Source of the DNA: Gluconobacter sp. Gdi | Lineage (GTDB): Bacteria; Pseudomonadota; Alphaproteobacteria; Acetobacterales; Acetobacteraceae | Assembly: GCF_014132155.1 (NCBI RefSeq) | Contig: NZ_BLJQ01000009.1 | Span: forward strand, 1-64,000 | Reading direction: 5' to 3' | Length of the DNA: 64,000 nucleotides | Made by a program: the position numbers and the translations under genes | Notes under the pieces: generated by a model | Database searches by the model: none | What the model was told of the DNA's origin: nothing | What the model saw: only the letters and a program-made list of their open reading frames with translations | Part shown: in pieces, positions 24,802-33,938 of the stretch | Layout: each line of letters starts with the position of its first letter | How positions within the stretch are numbered: the first letter of the stretch is position 1

Positions 24802-27273
24802 TCAGTGCGCGGCTGCGCCCTGCTGTCCGTCAATCGTATAAGCGATGATATAGTCACCGCTGCGGGTGCCAAGGCCCCCATGACCACCAGCGGCAATCAA
24901 AACATACTGCTTCCCGCCGATTTGATAGGACATCGGGGTTGCCTGTCCACCAGCCGGCAGACGGTCACGCCAGATGACCTTACCGGTCGAGACATCAAAG
25001 GCACGCAGGTAATCGTCAGCTGTCGCACCCATGAAGGATACGCCACCCTTGGTGATGACACTGCCACCGATGTTGTACATGCCGGTCGGAAGCGGAAGGT
25101 TGTTATGCGTCCGGAAAGGACCGGTGTCGCGCGTCGTACCAACCGGGTGCTGCCAGACAATCTTCTTTGTCACCAGATCGATAGCGGTGATCGTACCCCA
25201 GACTGGTCCCTTGCAGGGGATCTGAAGCGGGTTCAGCCACGGGCTGGTGTAAGCGATATAAGGCGTACCGTAGTCAGGAGAGACACTAAGCGCATCGCCC
25301 TTGGCTTCAGGCTTGTCACCCTTGCCATCCCACTTCGGCAGGATACCCGCGGATTCAGCGTGGTTACGCTTTTCCAAACGGATACGGAACGGCAGGTAGC
25401 TGGCGTTGGCGATCAGCAGCTTGCGCTGCGGGTCGATGGACGCACCCTGCCAGTCAACCACACCATAGAATGCCGGATAGACGATTGTCGTCTTGCCAAC
25501 ATGCGGCGGCGTGAACTGACCTTCATAAGCAGACTGACGGAACTGGATGCGGCAGATCATCTGATCCAGCAGCGTCGCGCCCCACATGTCGCTTTCCTTC
25601 AGGTCAGGCGGCGTCAGAGACGGCAGACCAACAGCAAACGGCTGTGTCGGAGACACGTGATCGTCTGCAGCAACACCAGCAGTCGGAACCGGACGTTCCT
25701 CAACCGGATAACCCGGAACAGGCTTGCCTGTGCGACGGTCCAAAACGAAGAACTCACCGCGCTTCGTGGTCTGGATCAGAGCCGGGACGGTTTCACCGTT
25801 CGGGCCTGGCAGATCAACCATCGACGGGCCAATGGCCAGATCCATGTCCCACAGATCGTGATGCACGGTCTGGAAAGTCCAGCGACGCTCACCGGTTTCG
25901 ATGTCGAGAGCAATCGTTGCACTGGAGGTTGCGTCGTCGAACGGACGGCGTGAACCACCCCAGTTATCTGGTGGGGAGTTACCCATCGGCAGGTAAAGCA
26001 GGCCGAGGTTCTCATCTGCCGTGTAAACGCCCCATGCATTCGGGGTGTCACGCGTCAGCTCGTCGTTCGGGCCGGGCTTCCAGTTTTCCGGGTTGTGACC
26101 GGCATCCCATGCCCACTCGATCTCACCGGAAATCGGGTTGAACGCACGGATTGCACCGGACGGTTCGAAGTTCGCCTGGTTATCAAAGATCCAGCCACCA
26201 AGAACCACACGATCCTTCACCACCAGCGGCGGAGACGTCACGAAGTGGAAGCCATGCGGCACATGACCAAGATACTGGCGCAGGGAGATGAAGCCGTGCT
26301 CGCCGAAGTCTTCACAGGGCTTGCCTGTTTCAGCATCGACAGCAAGAAGACGAACGTCACCAACCGGGGAGAAGATACGCTTCTGGCAGGCCTTGGAGCC
26401 ATCAGGAGCGGTATAGTCGTCCGGAGCCTTGTAATAGGAGACGCCGCGGCAGGCGAGATAAACATTGGCAGCCAGATCTTCAGCAGCAGGCTTCGGATCG
26501 AACTTCCACTTCACCTTGCCCGTTGCGGCATCAAGGGCCATGACCCAGTTATGCGGCGTGCAAAGGTAGAGCGTGTCATCAACCTTGATCGGGGTAACCT
26601 CGAGGTTAAACTCGTGGCCTTGATCCGGACCGGCCACAACACCTTCGTCAGCCTTCTGGACGTCACCCGTCTGGGTAACCCAGGCGCGCTTCAGGTTGCT
26701 GATGTTGGCAGGCGTGATCTGACCCAACGGGCTGTAACGATCACCGCCCACCGTCCGGCCATAAGCAGGCCAATCCGCAGCAGGCGTGTCCTTGCCGGTT
26801 TCGTCAACCTGGCCAGATGCAGCCATACGCTCTGCCGGAAGCGTGCCATTGATGGAATAGGACGTGAAGCAGCTTGCAACGATCGCCACAACGGCGATGG
26901 CCGCAGAACCGGCCAGTTCGCGCTTGTCCGCAGCCCAGGACGCATTGGAGCGCCAGACCCACGGCAGAAGCATCCAGCAGGCAATGCCAACCAGAGTGAA
27001 CAGACGAACTTCCAGCCCCCAGATGTTGAAGCCGACTTCAACAACAGACCAGATCGTGGCAACCAGCAGCAGACCTGCATAAATACGGCCTGCCTGAGAC
27101 GGGTTCTTCAGGCTGACGGCAGCCGCCGCAAGCATGACGAGACCAGCCAGCGCATAGAACCAGGACCCGCCGAGCACGAGCAGATAACCGCCCCCACCCA
27201 ACAGGAACAGCCCCACAAGCGCGAGCAGGATAGAGGTTACTGGAGACAGCACCCTCTGGAGAGAAGAAGACAT
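24802..27273 (-). CDS. gcd: Membrane-bound PQQ-dependent glucose dehydrogenase
   Basis: 823 residues from ATG 27273 (GAGGTG upstream; an upstream in-frame ATG at 27306 is less likely). Five predicted membrane helices in the first 150 residues anchor it in the inner membrane. The periplasmic eight-bladed propeller domain begins near DWPAYGRTVGGDRYSPLGQITP and carries the repeated Trp-docking motifs, for example WVMALDAATGKVKWKFDPK, CRGVSYY, WAWDAGHNPENW, GNSPPDNWGG and TAIDLVTKKIVWQHPVGTT. It oxidises D-glucose to glucono-lactone outside the cell and passes electrons to ubiquinone, a hallmark of acetic acid bacteria. A channel gene lies downstream and a GAF/Fis regulator is divergent. Confidence 0.96.
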   Translation of the reverse strand: MSSSLQRVLSPVTSILLALVGLFLLGGGGYLLVLGGSWFYALAGLVMLAAAAVSLKNPSQAGRIYAGLLLVATIWSVVEVGFNIWGLEVRLFTLVGIACWMLLPWVWRSNASWAADKRELAGSAAIAVVAIVASCFTSYSINGTLPAERMAASGQVDETGKDTPAADWPAYGRTVGGDRYSPLGQITPANISNLKRAWVTQTGDVQKADEGVVAGPDQGHEFNLEVTPIKVDDTLYLCTPHNWVMALDAATGKVKWKFDPKPAAEDLAANVYLACRGVSYYKAPDDYTAPDGSKACQKRIFSPVGDVRLLAVDAETGKPCEDFGEHGFISLRQYLGHVPHGFHFVTSPPLVVKDRVVLGGWIFDNQANFEPSGAIRAFNPISGEIEWAWDAGHNPENWKPGPNDELTRDTPNAWGVYTADENLGLLYLPMGNSPPDNWGGSRRPFDDATSSATIALDIETGERRWTFQTVHHDLWDMDLAIGPSMVDLPGPNGETVPALIQTTKRGEFFVLDRRTGKPVPGYPVEERPVPTAGVAADDHVSPTQPFAVGLPSLTPPDLKESDMWGATLLDQMICRIQFRQSAYEGQFTPPHVGKTTIVYPAFYGVVDWQGASIDPQRKLLIANASYLPFRIRLEKRNHAESAGILPKWDGKGDKPEAKGDALSVSPDYGTPYIAYTSPWLNPLQIPCKGPVWGTITAIDLVTKKIVWQHPVGTTRDTGPFRTHNNLPLPTGMYNIGGSVITKGGVSFMGATADDYLRAFDVSTGKVIWRDRLPAGGQATPMSYQIGGKQYVLIAAGGHGGLGTRSGDYIIAYTIDGQQGAAAH

Positions 27274-27680
27274 GACACCTCGTTTTTCAAAAATATGGAA
27301 AACCACTTTTTCTGAAATATTTTGTCTCTCTTAATCGCTTAAGGAGCAGGATATGATCCGTCCCCCATATGACTGTGCGAGGGCAGAAAACTGCTGCGCA
27401 GGTCTTTCCCTGCCGGCCGGATGGTTGTCTTGAAAAGCTTGTTTCTCATCCATGCATCCAACCCCTCGCCAAGAGCGTTACAACAGAAAGGCGAGAGCTA
27501 CCGGCGGACGAAACTTTCGTTTGAAAGACACGGGCACCGGTCAGTCACGCACTCTGACAGCCTTGTTCCTTCCACAGCCCGCGCGATGCCATCCATGATC
27601 GGATCTCTTTCACCCGATTGTGACTATATCGTCGTCACCTGTCGCAGTTCTGAGACACATCTGAAAAACGAGAGACACTC
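27274..27680. other. Divergent promoter region of gcd and the GAF/Fis regulator
   Basis: 407 bp with no supported gene. A plus-strand frame (27421-27684) shows no family, has an atypical composition and overlaps the regulator start, so I do not call it. No sigma-54 type -24/-12 sequence is visible, which agrees with the regulator lacking an AAA+ domain. The stretch must hold the promoters and binding sites for both genes. Confidence 0.5.
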
Positions 27681-28586
27681 ATGACCGGTATTACGCCACA
27701 AGCCGGTCTGTCCGAGTCATGGATCCGGTGCTCCACCAGCTACAATCTTGACCCGGCTGAGCGGTGGGAAACGCGCCTTCTGAGCCCGCCGGAGTTGCGC
27801 TTCATCAGCAATCGTACGCGCCTTCTGATCCAGCATGCCCTGCCAGAAATGGAGCGTCTGCATACGATGGTGATGGCACTTGGCTTTACCGTGATGCTGG
27901 CGGATGCGAACGGCGTTGTTCTGTCACGTCAGACCAGCCGGGAAGATCTGACCGGCTGCCGTCGCTGGGGCTTTCAGGCCGGGGCCCTCTGGGATGAAGC
28001 CAATGCCGGGACGAACAGCATTGGAACGTGCCTGCAGGAAAAAAAGCCCGTCATGGTGCTGCAAAGCCAGCACTGGCGTCTGTGCTTCCGGGGCCTGACC
28101 GGTATTGCCGCGCCGCTTTACAATGCCAGTGGAAAGCTGGCGGGCGTCCTTAACATCTGCTCTTTCGCGGGGAACGATATCCTGCCGTTTGCAGGCCTGC
28201 TGATGGAGACAATGACGACCACGGCACGCAAAATCGAAGAAAGACTGTTCCGGGAATTCTTCCCAAACGAGACGATCATTACGCTCGGGCTGGCGACGGC
28301 AAGTTCAACGCCACTGGTCGCGTTGAACGCCGATGGGCATGTGCAGGGTGCCACCCATGCAAGCCGGGAGCGTATGCACTGGCCAGAAGGCGAACTGGAG
28401 CATCTTCCTGCCCTGATGAACTTCCTGGATTCAGAGGATGAACTGAGTTTCCGCAAAGCCGAAGTCCACGTCATACGTTCGGCTCTTGCCACGACACAGG
28501 GCAATGTCAGCGCAGCGGCTCGCGCACTTGGCATCAGTCGCTCCACACTTCATCGCAAGATCAAGATGCTGAACCTGACGCCCTGA
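27681..28586 (+). CDS. GAF domain plus Fis-type HTH regulator
   Basis: 301 residues. Begins like AcoR-type activators: LSESWIRCSTSYNLDP (about residues 9-25) and a GAF sensor domain (about 60-190) with AGALWDEANAGTNSIGTCLQEKKPVMV. The C-terminal HTH_8/Fis helix-turn-helix is ATTQGNVSAAARALGISRSTLHRKIK (about residues 268-297). The sigma-54 AAA+ domain of AcoR is absent; the link between the GAF and HTH parts is only about 75 residues. So it would act without sigma-54 contact. Divergent from gcd across 407 bp, a likely regulator of glucose oxidation. Confidence 0.85.
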   Translation: MTGITPQAGLSESWIRCSTSYNLDPAERWETRLLSPPELRFISNRTRLLIQHALPEMERLHTMVMALGFTVMLADANGVVLSRQTSREDLTGCRRWGFQAGALWDEANAGTNSIGTCLQEKKPVMVLQSQHWRLCFRGLTGIAAPLYNASGKLAGVLNICSFAGNDILPFAGLLMETMTTTARKIEERLFREFFPNETIITLGLATASSTPLVALNADGHVQGATHASRERMHWPEGELEHLPALMNFLDSEDELSFRKAEVHVIRSALATTQGNVSAAARALGISRSTLHRKIKMLNLTP

Positions 28587-28595
28587 ACAGCAGGT

Positions 28596-28955
28596 TCAGC
28601 CAGCAAAGGTTTCTTCGTACTCAGCAGGCTTGAAGCCCACGCGCACGATCTTACCCGCACGTTCCAGAACAGGCCGTTTGATCATGGACGGTTGTGCCAG
28701 CATCAGAGCCACAGCTTTATCCTGTGTCAGATTGTCCTTCTGCTCCGGTGCCAGTTTGCGAAACGTCGTCCCAGCCTTGTTCAGCAACACATCCCAGCCC
28801 ACCTGACGAACCCAGCCTTCCAGCACAGCATCTGAGATCCCGTCCTTCTTGTAATCATGGAACGCATAATCGATCCCATGATCGTCCAACCAGAGCCGGG
28901 CTTTCTTCATGGTGTCACAAGCCTTGATGCCATACAGCACGACTGAAACGGTCAT
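28596..28955 (-). CDS. ArsC-family reductase, YffB-like
   Basis: 119 residues from ATG 28955, the usual YffB/Spx/ArsC length. Thioredoxin-like fold with a single active Cys: VVLYGIKACDTMKKARLWLDDHGIDYAFHDYKKDGI. Then WDVLLNKAGTTFRKL and IKRPVLE, where the Arg-x-x-Leu in the substrate site is kept. YffB-like proteins have no proven arsenate reductase activity; they are thought to be glutathione-dependent thiol reductases. Stands between the GAF regulator (convergent) and the phosphodiesterase gene (divergent). Confidence 0.88.
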   Translation of the reverse strand: MTVSVVLYGIKACDTMKKARLWLDDHGIDYAFHDYKKDGISDAVLEGWVRQVGWDVLLNKAGTTFRKLAPEQKDNLTQDKAVALMLAQPSMIKRPVLERAGKIVRVGFKPAEYEETFAG

Positions 28956-29107
28956 TCTGGTTATTCCTTTTCCACAGCAATTCGGACTGAATTCTCTAGC
29001 CAGTCCCGATAGGAGCTGCCAGCACAGAATGCAGGCAGCCAGAGCACTTTTATCGCTCTGACAGACCCTGTATTTTACCCACACATCTTTCGGTCGAAGG
29101 GCAGACC

Positions 29108-29947
29108 ATGCAACGCAGGACAATCCTGACGAAAAGCACAGCAGTTCTTGTTGGCCTCATGTGTTCTTCCATGGTCAGGGCCCAGGATCTGAAACCTTAT
29201 CTGCGCGCCAGACCGTTAATCTGTGCGCATCGCGGTTGGACCAGCCCTGCAGGAACGGAAAACAGCCTTACCCAGATGCGCCAGACCCATCAGGCCGGTC
29301 CATTCATGATGGAAATTGATCTCGCCAAAACGGCTGACGGCACCATCATGCTAATGCATGATCGAGAGGTGGATCGTGTCACGACGGGGCACGGCCTCTT
29401 CAGCGCCCTGACCGATGCAAGGATCGCGACGCTACGACTCAGGAATGGGCATGGGACACCCCGCGACCCTGTTCCTACCTACGACAAGGTGCTGCAATGG
29501 GCCGCTGCAACACCCGATGCCCTTCTCATGCTCGATATCAAAGATGTCTCGCCTCATGATGCCTTACAACCCGTTCAGCAAAGAGGTCTGTCAGAGCGGA
29601 TTGTGGTGCTGACATTCAAAAAACAGCAGGCCCGGGAAGCCTTTGCTGCTGACCCCAAGGCGCTCATTTCCGTCCTCGTCACACAACCGCAGGATCTGGA
29701 AGCATATGCCGGAATGGCCGCTGGCAGACAGTTTGCAGCGTATATCCCACAAAATTCTCCACCATCTCTTTTCCAAGCCGCCCACGCAAAGGGCGCCGTT
29801 ATCATCACGGATCTGCTCGGCCCAACCGCAATAATGGATGCCGTTTCACCGAGTGAAGGCGCACACCGGGCGCATTTTCTGCCGATTGATATTCTGGTGA
29901 CCAACACGCCACTGAAACTTCGGGCAGCGCTCGCACACCAGCTCTGA
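29108..29947 (+). CDS. Glycerophosphodiester phosphodiesterase
   Basis: 279 residues. A signal peptide starts MQRRTILTKSTAVLVGLMCSSMVRAQ, so the enzyme is periplasmic. The GDPD TIM barrel shows the catalytic His in LICAHRGWTSPAGTENSL, the metal-binding MMEIDLAKTADGTIMLMHD (Glu, Asp and His in order), and DALLMLDIKD. It hydrolyses glycerophosphodiesters or related phosphodiesters to free the alcohol and glycerol phosphate. Slightly short (family about 300-350). Its stop is four bases from the convergent cutC end. Confidence 0.88.
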   Translation: MQRRTILTKSTAVLVGLMCSSMVRAQDLKPYLRARPLICAHRGWTSPAGTENSLTQMRQTHQAGPFMMEIDLAKTADGTIMLMHDREVDRVTTGHGLFSALTDARIATLRLRNGHGTPRDPVPTYDKVLQWAAATPDALLMLDIKDVSPHDALQPVQQRGLSERIVVLTFKKQQAREAFAADPKALISVLVTQPQDLEAYAGMAAGRQFAAYIPQNSPPSLFQAAHAKGAVIITDLLGPTAIMDAVSPSEGAHRAHFLPIDILVTNTPLKLRAALAHQL

Positions 29948-29951
29948 CATC

Positions 29952-30686
29952 TCAGACAGTCTGCGCTGTTGTCTCCTCCGCCAGAATGGCCAGCATCTGG
30001 TCGATGATGCGACCACTGGTTCGGGATGCCAGTCGCCCGAAGCCCAGGTCCCAGACGCGACAGGCCTGCCCGACAGATGGCCCCCGGCAGGAGGCATGAA
30101 GACTGGTGACACCTGTGTCGCGCAGAAGATCGCGCGCGTTCCCGACACGCACACCACTTCCCGCCATGATTTCGATACGCCCGGCGGCATGATGCACAAT
30201 ATTCTTCAGAACAGAATGTCCCTTGGGGGCGCTAATTGCCTGCCCGGACGTCAGTATTCTTTCAAAGCCCAACTCAACCGCCTGATCCACGGCCATGAGC
30301 GGGTTAGGCGTGAGGTCGAAGACGCGATGAAGCGTGCGCCCCATTGAACCGGCGGCCTCAGACAGACGCTTCAGGGTCGCGATATCAAGCGTATGATCGT
30401 CCAGAGACGCGCCGAGAACCACACCGGCTAGTCCTGCGGCACGGGCGGCATCAATGTCCGCCAGCATCTGATCAATTTCCGCTTCGGCAAACACAAAACC
30501 GCCCTCTCGCGGGCGGATCATGGCGTAAACTGGGACCGTCGATTTTGCAGCAAGGTGCATCAGCCCTGCCGAAGGGGTCAGGCCGCCCAGCGCCAGAGCG
30601 GAACATAGTTCAATTCGTGAGACGCCGGGCCGCTGGGCTGTCTGCAACCCAACGGCATCTTCAACACAGATTTCAAGCGTCGGCAT
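29952..30686 (-). CDS. cutC: CutC family protein
   Basis: 244 residues, full length. TIM-barrel family linked to copper homeostasis: LEICVEDAVGLQTAQRPGVSRIELCSALALGGLTPS at the start, VYAMIRPREGGFVFAEAEIDQM, GVVLGASLDDHTLDI, THRVFDL-like LHRVFDLTPNP, FERILTSGQ, and IEIMAGSGVRVGNARDLL. The copper role is debated in the literature; the conserved substrate-like pocket suggests an enzyme. Monocistronic or co-transcribed with the lipase-like gene upstream in the same direction (gap 44 bp). Confidence 0.9.
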   Translation of the reverse strand: MPTLEICVEDAVGLQTAQRPGVSRIELCSALALGGLTPSAGLMHLAAKSTVPVYAMIRPREGGFVFAEAEIDQMLADIDAARAAGLAGVVLGASLDDHTLDIATLKRLSEAAGSMGRTLHRVFDLTPNPLMAVDQAVELGFERILTSGQAISAPKGHSVLKNIVHHAAGRIEIMAGSGVRVGNARDLLRDTGVTSLHASCRGPSVGQACRVWDLGFGRLASRTSGRIIDQMLAILAEETTAQTV

Positions 30687-30730
30687 AAACGTTCCTTTCC
30701 CAGACGGCAGAACGCACAGGCCGACAGAAC

Positions 30731-32038
30731 TCAGTTGTTCCAGCGAATTCCTGGCAATGCCTTCTCCACTTCGGAAACGGGCTTGATCGTTGCACAGTTT
30801 CCTTTCGGATGATGGCCTTTCAGCAGCGCCAGCGCAAACGGAACAGAATCAGCCGCAGAGCCGTTCACTGCCCCGTTGTGAGTCAGACCGGAATAGGTCT
30901 TCCAGGTTACGTTCGTACCTGCGTCACACATGGCCGCCACAGCGTTATACTGTTGGGCCACACCAGCTTCATTATCGGCAAGGCCTGTACCCACGAAAAC
31001 CGGCATCGTCATGTGCGCATCCGGGATGGTGAATGCGTCTTGAAAGTCAGCTTCAAGCCTGGATGTATCACCTGCGTACGCATTGTCTTCGGTGATGTCA
31101 TGCGCCTCCGTGTACCGGAACAGATCGCCAAGGCAGGTCTGACGGGCCTGATGAGACAGGTCCTTGCCCTTATCCGTCATGTTCGCACGGACATCCACCT
31201 CAGGATGCAGGCTCTTCCGGGATCCCTCAATCGTCAGGATACCAAAAGCAGCAGCCATGTGGGGTGGTTCGACATTCAGGCGTGGAAGCGGCTCATGCTT
31301 GGGATGATCCGGCAGCTTGAATTGCGTTACGACGCCTGTTGCAACCGTTCCAAGGACATGCAGATCCGGTGCATATTTCGGTGAAAGCCACGCCGTACCC
31401 AATGCCGCGCCACCACCCTGCGACTGACCAACAAGAATGATACGGTTCTGAAGCGTGCCCTTGTACTGAGCCAGAGCGGCCCGCAATCCGTTCAGAACGC
31501 TGTAACCTTCCGGGCGATACATCAGATACGGATGCGGCCCCGGCGTTCCCAGTCCTTGATAATCACTGGCCACAACGGCAAAGCCCGCCTTCAGCCAATG
31601 GTCCAGATAGGCACGATCCCGGGAGAGATATCCCCGCCAGGATGGGGCGCAGATGTCTGCAATCCCTGTTGTGCCGTGTTCCCATGCCACAACAGGCCAG
31701 CCACCTTTAGGGGGCGTACCCTTGGGAAAGATGATCTGACCGGAAACCGTGACGGGATCAGGAGCATTCACCCCACTGATGGACGTGTAAAGCGTCCGTA
31801 CGGCCTGGCCTGCATTCTCCGGCAGCGGACGATCGGTAATAGGCTGAGTGCGGATCATCTGACCCACCGTTGCCGGCACCTGAGCGGGCGGTGTGTAAAA
31901 ATCGCTGACCCCACCATCACCTAGAGCACGATCCACCTCTGCCACACCTGCAGGCTTTGCAGTCTGGGCAGGTTCGGCACAGGCCGCGAGAGACAGGAGT
32001 GTGGCAGCGCTGAGGGCAGCGCGGAAAGAAAGCTTCAT
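30731..32038 (-). CDS. Secreted lipase-like alpha/beta hydrolase lipoprotein
   Basis: 435 residues from ATG 32038. Signal peptide with lipobox: LSAATLLSLAAC, so it is lipid-anchored. The alpha/beta hydrolase fold is of the secretory lipase type: VVAWEHGTTGIADICAPS for the oxyanion hole, VVASDYQGLGTPGPHPYL, and the nucleophile elbow GQSQGGGAALGTA. The Asp of the triad is likely in VFVGTGLADNEAG and the His in SGLTHNGAVNG. It probably hydrolyses esters in the periplasm or at the surface. It lies 28 bp behind ggt and both genes read leftwards with cutC. Confidence 0.82.
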   Translation of the reverse strand: MKLSFRAALSAATLLSLAACAEPAQTAKPAGVAEVDRALGDGGVSDFYTPPAQVPATVGQMIRTQPITDRPLPENAGQAVRTLYTSISGVNAPDPVTVSGQIIFPKGTPPKGGWPVVAWEHGTTGIADICAPSWRGYLSRDRAYLDHWLKAGFAVVASDYQGLGTPGPHPYLMYRPEGYSVLNGLRAALAQYKGTLQNRIILVGQSQGGGAALGTAWLSPKYAPDLHVLGTVATGVVTQFKLPDHPKHEPLPRLNVEPPHMAAAFGILTIEGSRKSLHPEVDVRANMTDKGKDLSHQARQTCLGDLFRYTEAHDITEDNAYAGDTSRLEADFQDAFTIPDAHMTMPVFVGTGLADNEAGVAQQYNAVAAMCDAGTNVTWKTYSGLTHNGAVNGSAADSVPFALALLKGHHPKGNCATIKPVSEVEKALPGIRWNN

Positions 32039-32066
32039 TGTGGTCTCCAGCAGATCGAGGCAGATA

Positions 32067-33836
32067 TTACTGACCGACGGCCACGCCGTCACGGTGCGGG
32101 TCACCCCATCCCGTAAGGCCGTCCGGATGAATGGTGATGCCCTGCACGGCGGCATTCATGACGTCAATTTTCGGGTGATGCCCCATGGCACTCAAAGCGG
32201 AAGCAAGCCCGGCGGCAGATGTGCCCTGCTCCAGTTCCTCGGCATGGTTCTGGGCCCCAATCCGAGGCTGCTCAATAGCCGTGCGGATATTTTGTCCCCA
32301 CGCCAGATAGCCCACCAGCGTCTGCACGACGGAATCAATAATCCGGGCACCACCGCCCGCACCAACGATGACTTCAGGCTGCCCGTTCTGCCCAAAGACG
32401 ATGGTTGGAGACATGGTGGTGATAGGACGCTTCCCCGGTGCTGCGATATTAGCCGCAGGCTGCCCATTCACGAAAGGATGGGACGCAAAATTCGTGATGG
32501 CATTATTCAGGACGACACCATCCACAATGATATCCGATCCGAAATTCAAATTGATCGTGGTTGTGAAAGACAGCGCATTGCCAGATGCATCACGGATGGA
32601 CAGATGCGTTGTTGCAGGCACAGTCATAGGGTCGGACGATGGCAAAAGCGCCAGCTTCCCGGCAAGTTGCCCTGCCACCACGCGGCTGGCCGCTTCACCC
32701 GTTGAAACAAGCTTTGCCCGGCGATCGAGATACGCTGGATCAAGCATGGCTGCCGTATCCACTCGCGTGTAATCCGGATCAGCAGCATATTTCCGGCGAT
32801 CGGCCTCGGCCAGACGGGAGGCTTCAAGCAGCAAGTGGGCGGCTTCCACACTGCCCGGCTTGTACTGACCAATGTTCAGACGATCCAGAATGGCAAGCTG
32901 TTGCAGAACGGACAGTCCGCCCGCAACCGGGGGAGCCGCGGAGCAAATGCGACGATTAAAGGCCGTAACGCACAGAGGGGCTCGCTCGCGCACCTTGTAG
33001 TTCTTTAAATCCGCAGGAGACAGCGCTCCGGGATAAGCGCCACTCGTAACCGCAGAGGACAGCTTTTTCGCAAAAGCGCCCGTATAGAAATACTCCGCTC
33101 CATCATGCGCCACATGTTCGAGCGTACCTGCCAGATCGGCATTGTGCAGGATCGTGCCTTTAGGCAGAGGCTGACCGCTGCCATCAAAATATGCCGAAAA
33201 CTGCGGCTCTTTCGCGAGCTCCGGACGTTCGGTCAGGACGAGATGCAAATATCCGGCAAGCGGAAAACCACCCCGGGCAGCTGAAATTGCTGGCTGGAAA
33301 AGATCGCTCCACGGCAGCTTGCCATAGCGCTCATGCAAAAGTGCCAGCGTTCGCAAGGTTCCAGGGACGCCGACGACACGGCCCGTCCGCTGCAATATTG
33401 CTTCAGGAATCCGGACGCCATTGCGGTCATGCATGTAGTCCCGATGCATACCAGACGGCGCACTGGCGAGACCATCAAAGAAGCTCAGACGATCAGCGGC
33501 CTTGTCCCAGTACAGGATGGTGGAACCACCACCCAGACCGGAAGCCTGGGGCTCCACCACGGCAAGAACCATCTGGGCCGCAATGGCAGCATCAACGGCG
33601 CTTCCACCCTTCTGCAAAACATCAGAAGCGGCACGAGACGCCATGGGATTGGCTGTGGCAGCCATAAAATCATGGGCCACTGTGGGCTGGGATACAGGCT
33701 GAACAGGTTGAAGCTGATGTGCACAGGCGCTCAGTCCGAGGGCCGTTGCTCCAAGCAGGCCGACAAGAACCGGAGTTCTGGCAGAAAGCTTTCTTTGGGA
33801 GAGAGCCGCACTTCTGATACGCATGGAAAACATCAA
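32067..33836 (-). CDS. ggt: Gamma-glutamyltransferase
   Basis: 589 residues, full length. N-terminal signal with lipobox-like GLSAC. The large-subunit part contains ASRAASDVLQKGGSAVDAAIAAQMVLAVVEPQASGLGGG and the small subunit starts with the self-processing Thr in VPATTHLSIRDASGNALSFTTTIN. The C-terminal VIVGAGGGARIIDSVVQTL and GWGDPHRDG are conserved. The enzyme cleaves gamma-glutamyl bonds of glutathione and transfers the glutamyl group; it is processed in the periplasm. Divergent from a LysR gene (102-bp gap), which may regulate it, and 28 bp ahead of the lipase-like lipoprotein gene. Confidence 0.92.
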   Translation of the reverse strand: MMFSMRIRSAALSQRKLSARTPVLVGLLGATALGLSACAHQLQPVQPVSQPTVAHDFMAATANPMASRAASDVLQKGGSAVDAAIAAQMVLAVVEPQASGLGGGSTILYWDKAADRLSFFDGLASAPSGMHRDYMHDRNGVRIPEAILQRTGRVVGVPGTLRTLALLHERYGKLPWSDLFQPAISAARGGFPLAGYLHLVLTERPELAKEPQFSAYFDGSGQPLPKGTILHNADLAGTLEHVAHDGAEYFYTGAFAKKLSSAVTSGAYPGALSPADLKNYKVRERAPLCVTAFNRRICSAAPPVAGGLSVLQQLAILDRLNIGQYKPGSVEAAHLLLEASRLAEADRRKYAADPDYTRVDTAAMLDPAYLDRRAKLVSTGEAASRVVAGQLAGKLALLPSSDPMTVPATTHLSIRDASGNALSFTTTINLNFGSDIIVDGVVLNNAITNFASHPFVNGQPAANIAAPGKRPITTMSPTIVFGQNGQPEVIVGAGGGARIIDSVVQTLVGYLAWGQNIRTAIEQPRIGAQNHAEELEQGTSAAGLASALSAMGHHPKIDVMNAAVQGITIHPDGLTGWGDPHRDGVAVGQ

Positions 33837-33938
33837 CCTTCAGTTCCTGATCGGGAGCATCTACGTCAAACCGTTACGGTCTTCGATCTCTTCGATAAAT
33901 GCTGTTATGGTGCGATAATTACTAACCTGCGGTTTGCA

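Noticed and set aside
24805-27315. Long plus-strand frames opposite glucose dehydrogenase
   Set aside because: They mirror the codon pattern of the dehydrogenase gene and match no family.
27421-27684. Plus-strand frame before the GAF/Fis regulator
   Set aside because: Composition is unlike coding sequence here, it overlaps the regulator start and no ribosome-binding site or family is evident.
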